Assembly: GCF_013371085.1 (NCBI RefSeq)
Contig: NZ_JABWCV010000003.1
Location: 211,492-275,491 of the forward strand
Direction: 5' to 3'
From: Vreelandella maris
GTDB lineage: Bacteria > Pseudomonadota > Gammaproteobacteria > Pseudomonadales > Halomonadaceae
Length of the DNA stretch: 64,000 nucleotides
The notes beneath the pieces are model-generated. The model saw only the letters and a list, made by a program, of their open reading frames with translations. It had not been told where the DNA came from and searched no databases. This document shows positions 52,997 through 62,684 of this stretch, in pieces (positions within the stretch are counted from its first letter, which is position 1; every line of letters starts with the position of its first letter). A program made the position numbers and the translations under genes.

Positions 52997-54688
52997 TTAC
53001 AGCGTCAGCTCTGCTTCCTTGGAAGATGATTCCTTTGCCACTGTTTGAGCGGCGAAATTGATACCCGCGATGATCGCCTTGAGCGATGCACTTACCGTAT
53101 CGCTATCCTCGGCTACCGCGCAGAGCCGCTGACCATCGATATTGAGCTGCACGAAGGCAATGGCATTGGCCTCGCTGCTGGCACCAAGGGAGTGCTCGCT
53201 GTAATCGATAATGCCTACGCTGCTGCCGGAGTGACGTTGCCACGCATCGGTAAACGCGGACATCGCGCCATTACCCTTGCCTGAAAGACTTAGCGTTTCG
53301 TCACCTAGTTGCAGCGTGACTTCAATGCCTTCCTGCTGACCCTTGGAAAGCCGGTAGTCGACTAGTGAGAGCGGCGCTTCCTGGGTGAAGTGGTCAAACA
53401 TCACCTGGCGAATCATTTCGCTGGAGAGTTCGCTGGCGCGTTTTTCGCTCTCTTGCTGCACGTAAGGCGCCAAGGCCAGCATCATCCAGCGCGGCAGGTT
53501 AATGCCGTAATCGCGTTCCAGCAGGAAGGCCATGCCCCCCTTACCGGACTGGCTGTTGACGCGAATGACGGCCTGATAGTCGCGACCGATGTCATGGGGA
53601 TCAATGGGCAAATAGGCGACTTGCCACGGCTCGTCGGGCTTCTGGTGCTTGAGTGATTTACGGATCGCATCCTGGTGACTGCCTGAGAAAGCGGTGTAGA
53701 CCATCTCGCCCACCCAGGGGTGACGTGGGTGAATCGCAATCCCGGTGCACTCGTTGACGACCTGAATGATTTCATCAGGATTGGAAAGATCCAGTTCAGG
53801 GTCGATGCCTTGGCTATAAAGGTTCATCGCCAGGGTGACGATATCCATATTGCCGGTACGCTCCCCGTTGCCCAGCAGGGTGCCTTCTACTCGCTCGGCA
53901 CCGGCCAGCAGGGCAAGCTCGGCGGAGGCGACTGCGCCCCCGCGGTCATTGTGGGTATGCACCGAGATAATCACACTGTCGCGGCGGCTGATGTGCTGGC
54001 AGAAGTACTCAATCTGGTCGGCGTGATGGTGCGGCCCAGCCACTTCCACCGTGGTGGGTAGGTTGAGAATGCATTTGTTGTCCGGCGTTGGCTGCCAGAC
54101 ATCCAAGACTGCTTCGCAGACCTCCAGGGAAAAATCGATTTCGGTGCTGGAAAAGCTTTCCGGTGAGTACTGAAAGCGCCAGTCAATGTCCGGGTAACGA
54201 TCAGCGTAGGTCTTAACCCAGGTGGCGCCCTGTACCGCGATATCCACAATACCAGCGCGATCCATCTCAAAGACACGTTCGCGCTGAACCGTTGAGGTGG
54301 AGTTGTAGAGGTGAACAATGGCGCGTTTGGCGCCTACCAGTGAGGCAAAGGTCTTTTCGATCAGGTGTTCGCGACACTGCACCAGCACCGCAATAGTGAC
54401 GTCATCAGGAATTTGCTCCTCTTCGATCAGCCAGCGCACGAAGTCGTAGTCCGGTTGGCTGGCCGAAGGAAAGCCCACCATGACTTCTTTGATACCTACT
54501 TTAACGATCTGATGCCAGAAGCGCTGTTTCTGCTCAACGGTCATCGGCTCAAGTAACGCCTGGTTACCGTCGCGTAGGTCTTCGCTCACCCAGATCGGCG
54601 CGTGATCAAGGTCACGATCCGGCCATTGGCGATTGAAGGCAGGCACACGGGGCGCAGGGCGATATTTGCGATGATCAAAAGCAGACAT
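52997..54688 (-). CDS. leuA: 2-isopropylmalate synthase
   Basis: First committed step of leucine synthesis: condenses acetyl-CoA with 2-oxoisovalerate. The 563-residue protein is of the long LeuA type. The HMGL-like catalytic barrel shows WVSEDLRDGNQALLEPMTVEQK (metal-binding Asp, about 34-55) and IISVHTHNDRGGAVASAELALLAGAERVEGTLLGNGERTGN, with the HxH metal site. The C-terminal LeuA allosteric dimer domain follows, with the leucine-feedback segment SVGIIDYSEHSLGASSEANAIAFVQLNID. It is divergent from an Lrp-type regulator gene. I see no leucine-rich leader peptide upstream. Confidence 0.96.
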   Translation of the reverse strand: MSAFDHRKYRPAPRVPAFNRQWPDRDLDHAPIWVSEDLRDGNQALLEPMTVEQKQRFWHQIVKVGIKEVMVGFPSASQPDYDFVRWLIEEEQIPDDVTIAVLVQCREHLIEKTFASLVGAKRAIVHLYNSTSTVQRERVFEMDRAGIVDIAVQGATWVKTYADRYPDIDWRFQYSPESFSSTEIDFSLEVCEAVLDVWQPTPDNKCILNLPTTVEVAGPHHHADQIEYFCQHISRRDSVIISVHTHNDRGGAVASAELALLAGAERVEGTLLGNGERTGNMDIVTLAMNLYSQGIDPELDLSNPDEIIQVVNECTGIAIHPRHPWVGEMVYTAFSGSHQDAIRKSLKHQKPDEPWQVAYLPIDPHDIGRDYQAVIRVNSQSGKGGMAFLLERDYGINLPRWMMLALAPYVQQESEKRASELSSEMIRQVMFDHFTQEAPLSLVDYRLSKGQQEGIEVTLQLGDETLSLSGKGNGAMSAFTDAWQRHSGSSVGIIDYSEHSLGASSEANAIAFVQLNIDGQRLCAVAEDSDTVSASLKAIIAGINFAAQTVAKESSSKEAELTL

Positions 54689-54835
54689 GGTGGTTTCCTA
54701 ATCGTAGCTGAGTGATTGAGTCGGCTGCTTGTGGCGACCGTGTTAACTTGTTCACTGCTTTTGGCAGCTTCATTAGTGTAAAAGGTTTGCCGCGCTAGGT
54801 TCTTGCGAAGATAGGGTTAACAAGAACATAATTGG

Positions 54836-54852
54836 CATAATATGTCGTTATG
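54836..54852. promoter_or_regulatory. Inverted repeat upstream of the Lrp-type gene
   Basis: CATAA (54836-54840) and TTATG (54848-54852) form an inverted repeat with a seven-base spacer. It is nested in a wider GTTAA (54816-54820) and TTAAC (54854-54858) pair, about 30 bases before the Lrp-type start and in the region shared with divergent leuA. It is a plausible autoregulatory site for the Lrp protein, without direct proof. Confidence 0.4.
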
Positions 54853-54881
54853 ATTAACTATTTTGGTAGGAGCTGCCTATT

Positions 54882-55367
54882 ATGTCCGTGTCGCCATTGG
54901 TGTTGGATCGTTTTGATCGTCATATCCTGGATATAGTGCAGCAGGAGGGGCGTATCAGTAATCAGGAGTTGGCCGATCGCATTGGGCTTTCGCCTTCGCC
55001 GTGTTTGCGCCGGGTGAGGGCACTGGAAGAGCATGGCTTAATCCTGCATTACCGTGCCGAGGTAGATTCCCGCCAGCTGGGTTATCAGCTGATGGCGCTT
55101 TTACATATTTCCATGGATCAGCACACGCCGGAGCGCTTCGATAATTTTGAGCGCCATATTCGCGAGATACCCAACGTCATTGAGTGTTTGATTATTACCG
55201 GTCAGGCGGCGGATTTTCAGCTCAAGATTCTGGTGCGCGATATGGACGACTATCAGCACCTGCTCCTGCACGTGATCAACCGGATTGAAGGCGTGACGGG
55301 GGCGCACACGAGCTTTGTCCTGCGGCGGGTCTTTGAACATCGCCCGGTGCCTACCGATCGGCTTTGA
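54882..55367 (+). CDS. Lrp/AsnC-family transcriptional regulator
   Basis: A 161-residue regulator with the AsnC helix-turn-helix at about 8-65 (LDRFDRHILDIVQQEGRISNQELADRIGLSPSPCLRRVRALEEHGLI). The RAM effector domain spans about 72-150 (LMALLHISMDQHTPERFDNFERHI, VIECLIITGQAADFQLKILVRDMDDY). It is divergent from leuA and followed after about 80 bases by a Rid-family gene, so it may sense an amino acid or imine-producing pathway. The target is unknown; it is not global Lrp by neighbourhood alone. Confidence 0.92.
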   Translation: MSVSPLVLDRFDRHILDIVQQEGRISNQELADRIGLSPSPCLRRVRALEEHGLILHYRAEVDSRQLGYQLMALLHISMDQHTPERFDNFERHIREIPNVIECLIITGQAADFQLKILVRDMDDYQHLLLHVINRIEGVTGAHTSFVLRRVFEHRPVPTDRL

Positions 55368-55448
55368 TAGCCTTAATGCTTTTGGCATGGTCAAAGGTAA
55401 GCTAAGCGGTTTAGACTGCTTTTTTTCTACTTATTGGGAGTTTGCACT

Positions 55449-55808
55449 ATGACGATTCAGCGCCACGATACGAAAGCCCGCATGAGCCGTGCGGTGATTC
55501 ACCAAGGGGTTGCCTATTTGTGTGGTCAAGTGGCTGGCCCTGAGGCCCGTAATGGCGATATTACCGCGCAAACGGAAAGCATGCTGGCGCGGGTGGATGC
55601 GCTACTGAAAGAGATTGGTTCAAGCCGCGAGCAGCTGCTTAGCGCGACGGTTTATCTAAAAGACGGCAGCGACGTTGCTGCCATGAACGAGGTATGGGAC
55701 GCCTGGGTGCCAGAAGGCTACGCCCCGGCGCGCACCTGCGTGTGCGCACCGCTGCCATCTGATGAGCTGAAAGTGGAAGTTACCGTGACCGCCGCCGTCA
55801 GTGAGTAA
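55449..55808 (+). CDS. RidA-like (YjgF/YER057c/UK114) protein
   Basis: A 119-residue Rid-family protein. Members hydrolyse reactive enamines/imines released by PLP enzymes. Typical segments are [56 protein letters not shown] and the C-terminal [27 protein letters not shown], which includes the conserved Arg of the active-site pocket. The ATG at 55449 follows GGGAG and is preferred to a start at 55434. It is probably cotranscribed with the Lrp-type gene and converges on hexR 11 bases away. It looks like one of the non-archetypal Rid subgroups, so imine hydrolysis is not assured. Confidence 0.87.
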   Translation: MTIQRHDTKARMSRAVIHQGVAYLCGQVAGPEARNGDITAQTESMLARVDALLKEIGSSREQLLSATVYLKDGSDVAAMNEVWDAWVPEGYAPARTCVCAPLPSDELKVEVTVTAAVSE

Positions 55809-55819
55809 ACACTCACCAC

Positions 55820-56683
55820 TCACTTGCCGGGCTTTTCCACCGGAAAGCGGGTGTCGCGTAGGCTGTCTTTGATTTTCTTGAGGTGGGGTAAGAAGTCTTC
55901 GCCACGCCTCAGGGTCACCCCGGTGGCCAGCGCATCAATCAGCGTTAATTGGATTACCCGCGAGGTCATCGGCATGTAGTGGTCGGTGTCTTCGGGCGTG
56001 GCCACTTCAAGCGTGGCAGTACACTCATGCGCTAACGGTGAATTGGGCGCGGTGATGCCCAGAACCACGGCGCCGGCATCCCTCGCCAAGCGGGCAATAT
56101 CCACTAGTTCCCGGGTGCGGCCGGTGTAGGAGATAATCACTACCACATCACCGGTATGGCAGGCGGCGGCGACCATGCGTTGCATCAGCACGTCTATGTA
56201 GGCCATCACCGGCAGGTTGAAGCGGAAGAACTTGTGTTGGGCATCCTGGGCCACTGCGCCAGAAGCGCCCAAACCAAAAATATGGATCTGTTTTGCCTGG
56301 GTGAGGTAGTCGACCATGCGCTCGATGGCGGCCATGTCGATTTCACGCTGTGCTTCGTCTAGTGCGGCTATGGTGGCGCCAAAAATTTTTTGGGTGTACT
56401 GGGTGGCGGTGTCGCCAGGCTCCACGGCCCGGGTCACATAAGGTGTGCCTCCAGCCAAACTCTGAGCGAGCTTGATTTTGAAATCGGGGTAGCCTTTGGC
56501 GCCAAAATTGCGACAAAAACGGTTAACTGTAGGCTCACTAACGCTTGCCGCCTGAGCCAAGCTGGCAATGCTAAGGCTGGTAGCGACCGTTGGGTCCTCA
56601 AGAATTACATTGGCGACTTTACGCTCCGAGCGATTGAGTTCTTCTAAACGTTCGCGTAAGCGGTCAAGTAAGTCATGAGCCAT
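55820..56683 (-). CDS. hexR: HexR, RpiR-family regulator of central carbon metabolism
   Basis: A 287-residue regulator. It has an N-terminal RpiR helix-turn-helix ([46 protein letters not shown], about 16-61). The SIS sugar-phosphate domain follows ([38 protein letters not shown], then [32 protein letters not shown]). The pattern closely follows Pseudomonas HexR, which represses Entner-Doudoroff and glucose genes and responds to KDPG. Here it is not next to zwf/edd. Its ATG overlaps the stop of a REC-GGDEF-EAL gene by 11 bases, so its synthesis may be coupled to a signalling protein. Confidence 0.92.
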   Translation of the reverse strand: MAHDLLDRLRERLEELNRSERKVANVILEDPTVATSLSIASLAQAASVSEPTVNRFCRNFGAKGYPDFKIKLAQSLAGGTPYVTRAVEPGDTATQYTQKIFGATIAALDEAQREIDMAAIERMVDYLTQAKQIHIFGLGASGAVAQDAQHKFFRFNLPVMAYIDVLMQRMVAAACHTGDVVVIISYTGRTRELVDIARLARDAGAVVLGITAPNSPLAHECTATLEVATPEDTDHYMPMTSRVIQLTLIDALATGVTLRRGEDFLPHLKKIKDSLRDTRFPVEKPGK

Positions 56684-58439
56684 TAACGGCCTCCCTAGGA
56701 GAAGTTGAAAGAAGCGGCTGCCATTCGCTGCACCAGGTCACAAAGGCCTCGGCAGGCAGCGGGCGAGCGTAAAAGTAACCTTGTGCAGCCTCACAGCCAA
56801 TCGAGCTTAAATACGCCGCTTGGGCGGAATTTTCGATGCCTTCTGCCACCACATCGCAACCTACACTATGTGCCAGCTGGGTGATCGTTTGCGCCAGTTG
56901 GCGATCAATGGCGCTGGTTTCCAGATCCATCACAAAGGCACGATCGATTTTGAGTGTCGAAAAGGGCAGCGTTTTAATATACGCCAGCGACGACTGGCCC
57001 GTACCAAAATCATCAATAGCAACAGCTATATTCATTTTGGCCAGCTGCGCGAGCTGTTGGCGAGCGTGGTCCATATCGCTCATCAAACCGGATTCTGTTA
57101 CTTCCAGGGCAAAGAAGCGCTGGGGAATCTGCTGCTCTTCAAGCCGTGCCAGTAGCTGTTGGGCAAAGTCTTTACGCGTTAGCTGGCGTGCGGCCACGTT
57201 GACGGCAATATGGAAGTCGTCATTGAGCAGTCCTTGCGCCCGCCAAAGGTTGATGTAGCGCATCGCCTCATTGAGCACCCAGTCACCGATGGCAAGAATA
57301 TCACCGCTGGCTTCTGCCAGTGGAATAAACTCGCCTGGGGAGATAAGACCGAGCTCTGGATGGTGCCAGCGTAGGAGTGCTTCTGCGCCTATAATTTTGT
57401 GATCGGCCAGCGATAGTTTGGGCTGGAAAGCGAGCGACATTTCACCTCGTTCGGTGGCACCGCGTATCGCCTGCTGAATGTGTAGCTGATGGCGCTGCTT
57501 CTCCTCAATCGCTGGCGTATAGCATTGGATGCGTAGCGACCCTTGGGGCGGCAACGCTAAGGCGGCCATATGCACCAGGCGTTCAGTCTCAAAATGGCCC
57601 GTTTCACCGCTAATCCCGATACGTGCGCTAAGGGGAAGCAGCAGCTCATCCAACGCCTGATCCTGCTCAAAGCAGCTCAACAGCTGTTCAGCCAGTTGCG
57701 TCAGCTTGGCTGAATCTGCCGTTGGTGTGATAACCAGGAGTTCGCTGCCACCCCATAAGCCGAGCAGGCAATCAGCGCTAAGCTGTTGTCGCAGCTGCTG
57801 GCTAATGTGACGCAGCAATTGGTCGGCGACCTGGTAGCCGTGCAGGCGCACCACATCATCTAATTTATCGAGCGCAATAAACAATACCCCTGTGCCGGAG
57901 GCTTGAAGGGCTGCCGCTTGCAATGCCTGGTTTAATCCGCGGCGATTGGGTAATTGGGTAATTGAGTCAGTGCGCGACTGGCTATCAAGCTCTTGGGTGC
58001 GTTTAGCGACCGTCAGTTCTAACGTATCGACCTGCTTATCGCGTATTTGATAGCGGTGCTCAATGTTCAACGTATTGCGTATACGCTGCAGGACTTCATC
58101 CTGCTTAAAGGGCTTGGTGATAAAATCACGAACGCCCAAAGCGAGAGCGCGTTGACGGGTGGCATCATCGATTTGCGCGGTGAGCACAATGATCGGGGGC
58201 ATCTGCTCTTCAAAGTGGGCACTCAACTGCTCAATAACCGCGTAGCCGTCTAAGTAGGGCATACGGATATCCAGCAGTAGCAGGTCAGGCATCTGCAACT
58301 GACAGTGGCCAAGCACTTCCCGTGAATCATTGATACCGTGAACATTCTCGAAGCCATACTCGTCAAGTAGGTCGAGCAATAATTCGATATTAACCGTGTT
58401 GTCATCAATAACTAACAGGTGTTTTTCGGTAAGGCTCAT
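56673..58439 (-). CDS. Response regulator with degenerate GGDEF and intact EAL domain
   Basis: A 588-residue signalling protein, probably a c-di-GMP phosphodiesterase controlled by phosphorylation. The receiver domain is at 6-122 with phosphoacceptor Asp57 ([13 protein letters not shown]) and Lys109. A linker coiled coil leads to a GGDEF domain whose signature has become WGGSELLV (230-234), so cyclase activity is unlikely. The C-terminal EAL domain retains [14 protein letters not shown], the [14 protein letters not shown] loop, KIDRAFV and VAEGIE, so hydrolysis is likely. The gene overlaps the upstream hybrid kinase by 4 bases (ATGA) and the downstream hexR by 11. Confidence 0.93.
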   Translation of the reverse strand: MSLTEKHLLVIDDNTVNIELLLDLLDEYGFENVHGINDSREVLGHCQLQMPDLLLLDIRMPYLDGYAVIEQLSAHFEEQMPPIIVLTAQIDDATRQRALALGVRDFITKPFKQDEVLQRIRNTLNIEHRYQIRDKQVDTLELTVAKRTQELDSQSRTDSITQLPNRRGLNQALQAAALQASGTGVLFIALDKLDDVVRLHGYQVADQLLRHISQQLRQQLSADCLLGLWGGSELLVITPTADSAKLTQLAEQLLSCFEQDQALDELLLPLSARIGISGETGHFETERLVHMAALALPPQGSLRIQCYTPAIEEKQRHQLHIQQAIRGATERGEMSLAFQPKLSLADHKIIGAEALLRWHHPELGLISPGEFIPLAEASGDILAIGDWVLNEAMRYINLWRAQGLLNDDFHIAVNVAARQLTRKDFAQQLLARLEEQQIPQRFFALEVTESGLMSDMDHARQQLAQLAKMNIAVAIDDFGTGQSSLAYIKTLPFSTLKIDRAFVMDLETSAIDRQLAQTITQLAHSVGCDVVAEGIENSAQAAYLSSIGCEAAQGYFYARPLPAEAFVTWCSEWQPLLSTSPREAVNGS

Positions 58440-61048
58440 GGCACCTTCCTTAACACAGTCGGTAAAAACTGGTGAAGCGTACGGCTTAGCTTCTCGATAT
58501 CGATGGGTTTCGTCAGGTAATCAGCAAAACCGGCGGCTAAACCATAGCGAAGATCGCGATCCATCGCATTGGCCGACAGGGCAATCACATTAATATGCTG
58601 GAGTTCGGGGGTGTTCTGTATCTCCGCTAACGCTTGATAGCCATTCATACCGGGTAAATGAATATCCATTAACACTAAATCAGGCGGCGAGTGACGCATG
58701 ATTTCAAGCCCTAGTTCTGCACTGGACACCGTCTGAAGCTCAATATTGGGATAGTCTTCTATAATGTCATCCATCAACCGTTGGTTAGTTGGATTGTCCT
58801 CAATATAAAGCAGCTGGAAGATGTGCTCAGTCTCGTTGGCGGTTTCTGAGACTTCACTAGGCAGCACGTTTTCTTGCGGTAGGCTCTGTTCGTTGATAGG
58901 TAACGTAAACCAGAAGCTGGATCCTTCTCCTGGTGCGCTTTCCACACCGATGCGCCCTTGCATCCGACCAATGAGTTCGCGGGTGATGGCTAAGCCGATA
59001 CCCGTGCCTTCCGTTGTACTCTGCTCGGCATCGAGGCGATTAAACGGTTCAAATAGCTCATGTTGGCGCTCGGCAGCAATCCCTTTTCCCGAATCGGTAA
59101 CGCTAATACATAGCTCATCGCTCTCTTGCGTTACTGCGATTTCGATAGTGCCGTAATGACTATTATATTTAATCGCATTGGAGAGCAGGTTAAGCAGCAC
59201 TTGTTTGGTGCGGGTGTAGTCTGCGCTGACTTGCCAGTGGGGAGGGTGGGGTGTGCGAAGTAACGTAATACCCGCCGCTTCAATGTTGGCCTCAAGCGTA
59301 CTGCAAGCATCGTCAATCACGTTGGCCACTACGATTGCCTCAATGGATAGCGTCAGATGACCTGCTTCTATTTTGGCGAGATCGAGTACCTCATTAATTA
59401 AACTCAGTAAATGAAGCCCGCTTTTCTCAATTTGTGTTACTTGGCGCTGCTGCTTTTCAGTCAGTGGGTCGCGCCGTCCTTTGGCTAGCAATTGAGAAAA
59501 CCCAATGATGGCATTGAGCGGGGTGCGCAACTCATGGCTCATCGAGGAGAGAAATTCGCTTTTAGCCTGATTGGCTATTTCCGCTTGATCTCTGGCGTTA
59601 GCCAAATCTTTGGTGACCTCTTCGCGCTCTGCCATTTGGCTGTAAAGGTTGATCAGCAGAGCACAGGTATCGGTAAACGGCTGCAACCAATCCAGCAGTG
59701 CCTGATTGAGCGGCTGTTTACTGTTGGCGATGGCAAACATACCGATCAGCCGCTCGCCGCTGAATATCGGCACACCGAGGTAATTATGCAGCGGTGGGTG
59801 GCCCGGGGGGAAACCGCCGCGTTTGGTGTGACTATAAACGTCATTGGTCATGATCACTTCGCCAAACGCAAACACGCGGCCAAGTAGCGATTTTGGGTTG
59901 GTAAGCGTCATATCGCCGCTACGCAGTCGTTCCATCAGGTGGCGAGACTCTTCATTCCAGGACAGGTCGGTAATCGCATGGATTTTAAGCGCATTGGTGG
60001 TCGTGGTGGGCATTACTTCACCGATCAGCGCGTAGTCACTGTCGGTAAGGTCGCGAAGCGCCTCCATTAAGAAGGTCCATAGGCGTTTTCCCGACATTAA
60101 TGCTTGATAGTCGGTAACGCCCTGGTGGAGCACTTTGAGCAAGTTCTGCTCTTTACGTATTCTGCGGTTGGCGTTGTAAACATCGGTTAAATCGGTGAGT
60201 ACGCCTAAAAACTCGACCACTTTTCCGTGATCATCGTGGATGGCATTAATCGCGAGATGAACCGGTATGTAATGCCCCTCTTTATGTAATGCCTCGACTT
60301 CACGGCCACGCCCAATGACTTTGGGCTCATGACCAGCAATATAGCGGGCGATAAACGAATCGTGCTGTGAGCTAATGTCTGGGGGCGTGAGTACAGCGAC
60401 ATTTTTTCCGAGTAGCTCGCTCTCTTCATAACCGAGAAGGTTCAGGGCGAAGGGGTTGATACCAATAATCAGGCCCGCGTGATCAATACGTATCTTGGCG
60501 GTGGCGCTTTTGTTGAACAGCGCCTCAAAACGGCGCGCGGTATGGGTAAGGTCCACCTGCAACTTATGCTGGTGTAATAGCTCTTCTACTTGACCGGCCA
60601 AGCTACCGAGTAACATTAAGTCACGTTCGCTGAAGTCGCGAGGCTGGCGATCAATGATGCACAGTGTGCCTACCGGCATGCCATTTAATGGCCGTAGTGG
60701 GTAACCTGCGTAAAAGCGGATATGTGGCAGGTCGCCGACCAGTGGGTTATCTCTAAAGCGCTCGTCGTGAAGCGTATCTTCGATCACCAGTGGCGCATCA
60801 AGTGCAATGGCATGGGCGCAGAAAGAGACTTCCCGGCTGGTTTCACAGGTATCAAGTCCCTGGTGCGATTTAAACCATTGGCGCTCTTGATCGACTAATG
60901 AAACCAGCGCAATAGGCACATCAAACAGGTCACGGGCCAATTGCGTCATACGCTCAAAAGCCGTATCGAGAGGGGTGTCGAGTACCTGTAAAGCATGCAA
61001 GGCCGCCAAACGCTGTGTTTCATTATCAGGTGTTTCTGTGGCTTGCAT
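58436..61048 (-). CDS. Hybrid sensor histidine kinase (GAF-PAS-GAF-HisKA-HATPase-REC)
   Basis: An 870-residue soluble kinase without transmembrane segments. GAF 1 is at about 20-160 (FDVPIALVSLVDQERQWFKSHQG), PAS at about 170-290 (ANPF-type IGINPFALNLLGYEESELLGK), and GAF 2 at about 310-470. The HisKA domain has phospho-His505 in SSMSHELRTPLNAIIGFS. The ATPase domain shows LLNLLSNAIKYN, DSGKGI and GTGIGLAITRELI, and a C-terminal receiver has Asp795 (LVLMDIHLPGMNG). No Hpt domain is seen here, so phosphate may pass through its own receiver or directly to the REC protein encoded next. The 4-base overlap supports a cognate pair. Confidence 0.93.
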   Translation of the reverse strand: MQATETPDNETQRLAALHALQVLDTPLDTAFERMTQLARDLFDVPIALVSLVDQERQWFKSHQGLDTCETSREVSFCAHAIALDAPLVIEDTLHDERFRDNPLVGDLPHIRFYAGYPLRPLNGMPVGTLCIIDRQPRDFSERDLMLLGSLAGQVEELLHQHKLQVDLTHTARRFEALFNKSATAKIRIDHAGLIIGINPFALNLLGYEESELLGKNVAVLTPPDISSQHDSFIARYIAGHEPKVIGRGREVEALHKEGHYIPVHLAINAIHDDHGKVVEFLGVLTDLTDVYNANRRIRKEQNLLKVLHQGVTDYQALMSGKRLWTFLMEALRDLTDSDYALIGEVMPTTTTNALKIHAITDLSWNEESRHLMERLRSGDMTLTNPKSLLGRVFAFGEVIMTNDVYSHTKRGGFPPGHPPLHNYLGVPIFSGERLIGMFAIANSKQPLNQALLDWLQPFTDTCALLINLYSQMAEREEVTKDLANARDQAEIANQAKSEFLSSMSHELRTPLNAIIGFSQLLAKGRRDPLTEKQQRQVTQIEKSGLHLLSLINEVLDLAKIEAGHLTLSIEAIVVANVIDDACSTLEANIEAAGITLLRTPHPPHWQVSADYTRTKQVLLNLLSNAIKYNSHYGTIEIAVTQESDELCISVTDSGKGIAAERQHELFEPFNRLDAEQSTTEGTGIGLAITRELIGRMQGRIGVESAPGEGSSFWFTLPINEQSLPQENVLPSEVSETANETEHIFQLLYIEDNPTNQRLMDDIIEDYPNIELQTVSSAELGLEIMRHSPPDLVLMDIHLPGMNGYQALAEIQNTPELQHINVIALSANAMDRDLRYGLAAGFADYLTKPIDIEKLSRTLHQFLPTVLRKVP

Positions 61049-61136
61049 GACTATTCCAAAGCTGAGAATTAATAAAACATACCATAAGGGTTTTATGCCA
61101 ATGTATAACTAAATATCGGACATTAACCCGTAAGCT

Positions 61137-62492
61137 TTAACCAAGCCCAATCAGTTTCATTAGCCAGCGCCGGTAAGGCGGATAAAGCATGTGGCTAGGT
61201 GTGCGTTTTGATTGATAAAAAATACTACGTAAATGACTTAATCGCTCAAAGCCGTGGCGGCCGTGATAGGCGCCCATGCCACTCTCTCCTACACCACCAA
61301 AAGGTAACGATGGCACTGCGTGATGCAGCAGCGTCGTATTAAACACCAGTGCCCCAGAACGAGTGGTTTCCAGCAACTGTTGCTGTAAACCTTTATCGTG
61401 AGTAAATGCGTAAAGGGCTAATGGGTGGGGGCGGGCATTCACAACGTTGATAGCTGCCGTTATATCACTGACACCAATCACCGGTAGGCAGCGGTTAAAC
61501 GTTTCTTCACGCATCACCTGAAGGTCTTGATGGGGGTCGATAATCAGAGCAGGCGCATACGGGCCGTGGTCAATGATTCTACAGCCATGATCGTGGGCTT
61601 CTTTTAGCATGGCCTCTTGCCGCTGTTGATGAGCTGCATCAATGGCAGACGTGGCTGCATGATCGTCGGGCCGCTGCTGTTGAATGGCGTGGCTTAACGC
61701 CTTAACCAAGCCGCTAATATGGCGGCTCTCTACTAGCACATAGTCAGGGGCAATACAGGTTTGTCCGCCGTTCATGCCTTTGCCGAAAATAATCGCTGCG
61801 GCCGCTTGATCCAGGTCGGCATCGCCCGCCACGATAGCAGGCGATTTACCGCCCAGCTCTAGCGTGATTGGAGTTAAATTCGCCGCCGCCGCTTGGGCGA
61901 CTTGCCGTCCCACCGCGGTAGAGCCAGTGAATATCAAGTGATCAAACGGTAAGCCGCTAAAGCGACGCGCGACCTCCTCATCGCCCTCCACCACGTTGAA
62001 CTCTTCAGGGGTGAAGTATTGCGGCACTAATCGCTTCAATAGAGCGCTGGTAGCGGGGGAGTGCTTGCTAGGTTTGAGCAACACCCTATTACCGGCTGCA
62101 AAGGCGTCAACCACCGGCATTAACGACAAACACCATGGGTAGTTCCAGGGTGATATCACGCCGACAACGCCCAGTGGTTGAGGTGCAATGCGAGCCTTTG
62201 CTGGCAGTAGCCGCCAGGGCATGCTGATCGCCCAAGGGCGCATCCAGCGCCATAGATTGAGTCTTGCGTGACGAATGGCGTGTAGTACCGCGCTGATCTC
62301 GGCTATGCGTATTTCCACGTCGCTGCGCTGACCAAAATCGGTTTGAATCGCACGGATAATCTCTAGCTGGTGATGCTTGGTCATGCGCGCAAGGCGGGCT
62401 AGTCGTTCACGTCGCACCGTTAGCGTCGGGTAGGGCATTTGATCGGCAGCATGACGCTGCGTTTGGAAGTCACCCGTTAGGTCGCGCTTCAT
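61137..62492 (-). CDS. Aldehyde dehydrogenase of the coniferyl aldehyde dehydrogenase type
   Basis: Oxidises aldehydes with NAD(P)+. The product is 451 residues, shorter than the usual 490 and close to CalB-like or fatty-aldehyde dehydrogenases. GVISPWNYPWCLSLMPVVDAFAAGN is the cofactor segment, TPITLELGGKSPAIVAGD contains the general base, and GKGMNGGQTCIAPDYVLV the nucleophile Cys. The C-terminus SLRSIFYQSKRTPSHMLYPPYRRWLMKLIG is hydrophobic/basic and could be membrane-associated. The ATG at 62492 follows AAGGAGAG; an in-frame start at 62594 is rejected because its extra residues are not conserved-looking. Confidence 0.88.
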   Translation of the reverse strand: MKRDLTGDFQTQRHAADQMPYPTLTVRRERLARLARMTKHHQLEIIRAIQTDFGQRSDVEIRIAEISAVLHAIRHARLNLWRWMRPWAISMPWRLLPAKARIAPQPLGVVGVISPWNYPWCLSLMPVVDAFAAGNRVLLKPSKHSPATSALLKRLVPQYFTPEEFNVVEGDEEVARRFSGLPFDHLIFTGSTAVGRQVAQAAAANLTPITLELGGKSPAIVAGDADLDQAAAAIIFGKGMNGGQTCIAPDYVLVESRHISGLVKALSHAIQQQRPDDHAATSAIDAAHQQRQEAMLKEAHDHGCRIIDHGPYAPALIIDPHQDLQVMREETFNRCLPVIGVSDITAAINVVNARPHPLALYAFTHDKGLQQQLLETTRSGALVFNTTLLHHAVPSLPFGGVGESGMGAYHGRHGFERLSHLRSIFYQSKRTPSHMLYPPYRRWLMKLIGLG

Positions 62493-62597
62493 GGCCTCTC
62501 CTTGTACGCCGCTATCGGCGCGAGTGATAAGCGTGGGTATCAATGTCGGTATAGTTGGTCGGTAGAGATGGTCGCTATAAACGGCTGACGACAATGA

Positions 62598-62636
62598 TTA
62601 ATGTAAACGGTTAATGCAGTCAGTTAGTGTAAAGTG
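62598..62636. repeat. Three 13-bp tandem repeats upstream of the GNAT-like gene
   Basis: TTAATGTAAACGG (62598-62610), TTAATGCAGTCAG (62611-62623) and TTAGTGTAAAGTG (62624-62636) share an exact 13-base period with a TTA(A/G)TG core. They occupy the gap between the divergent aldehyde dehydrogenase and GNAT-like genes, about 50 bases before the latter's ATG. Confidence 0.6.
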
Positions 62637-62684
62637 GTGCTGGCAACTTATATTGCGTTAGCCCCACACTCCCTGGAAGGTGCT

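Noticed and set aside
54689..54881. Leucine attenuator leader peptide for leuA
   Set aside because: No short frame with a leucine codon run and no attenuator hairpin with a T-run was found upstream of leuA on its strand.
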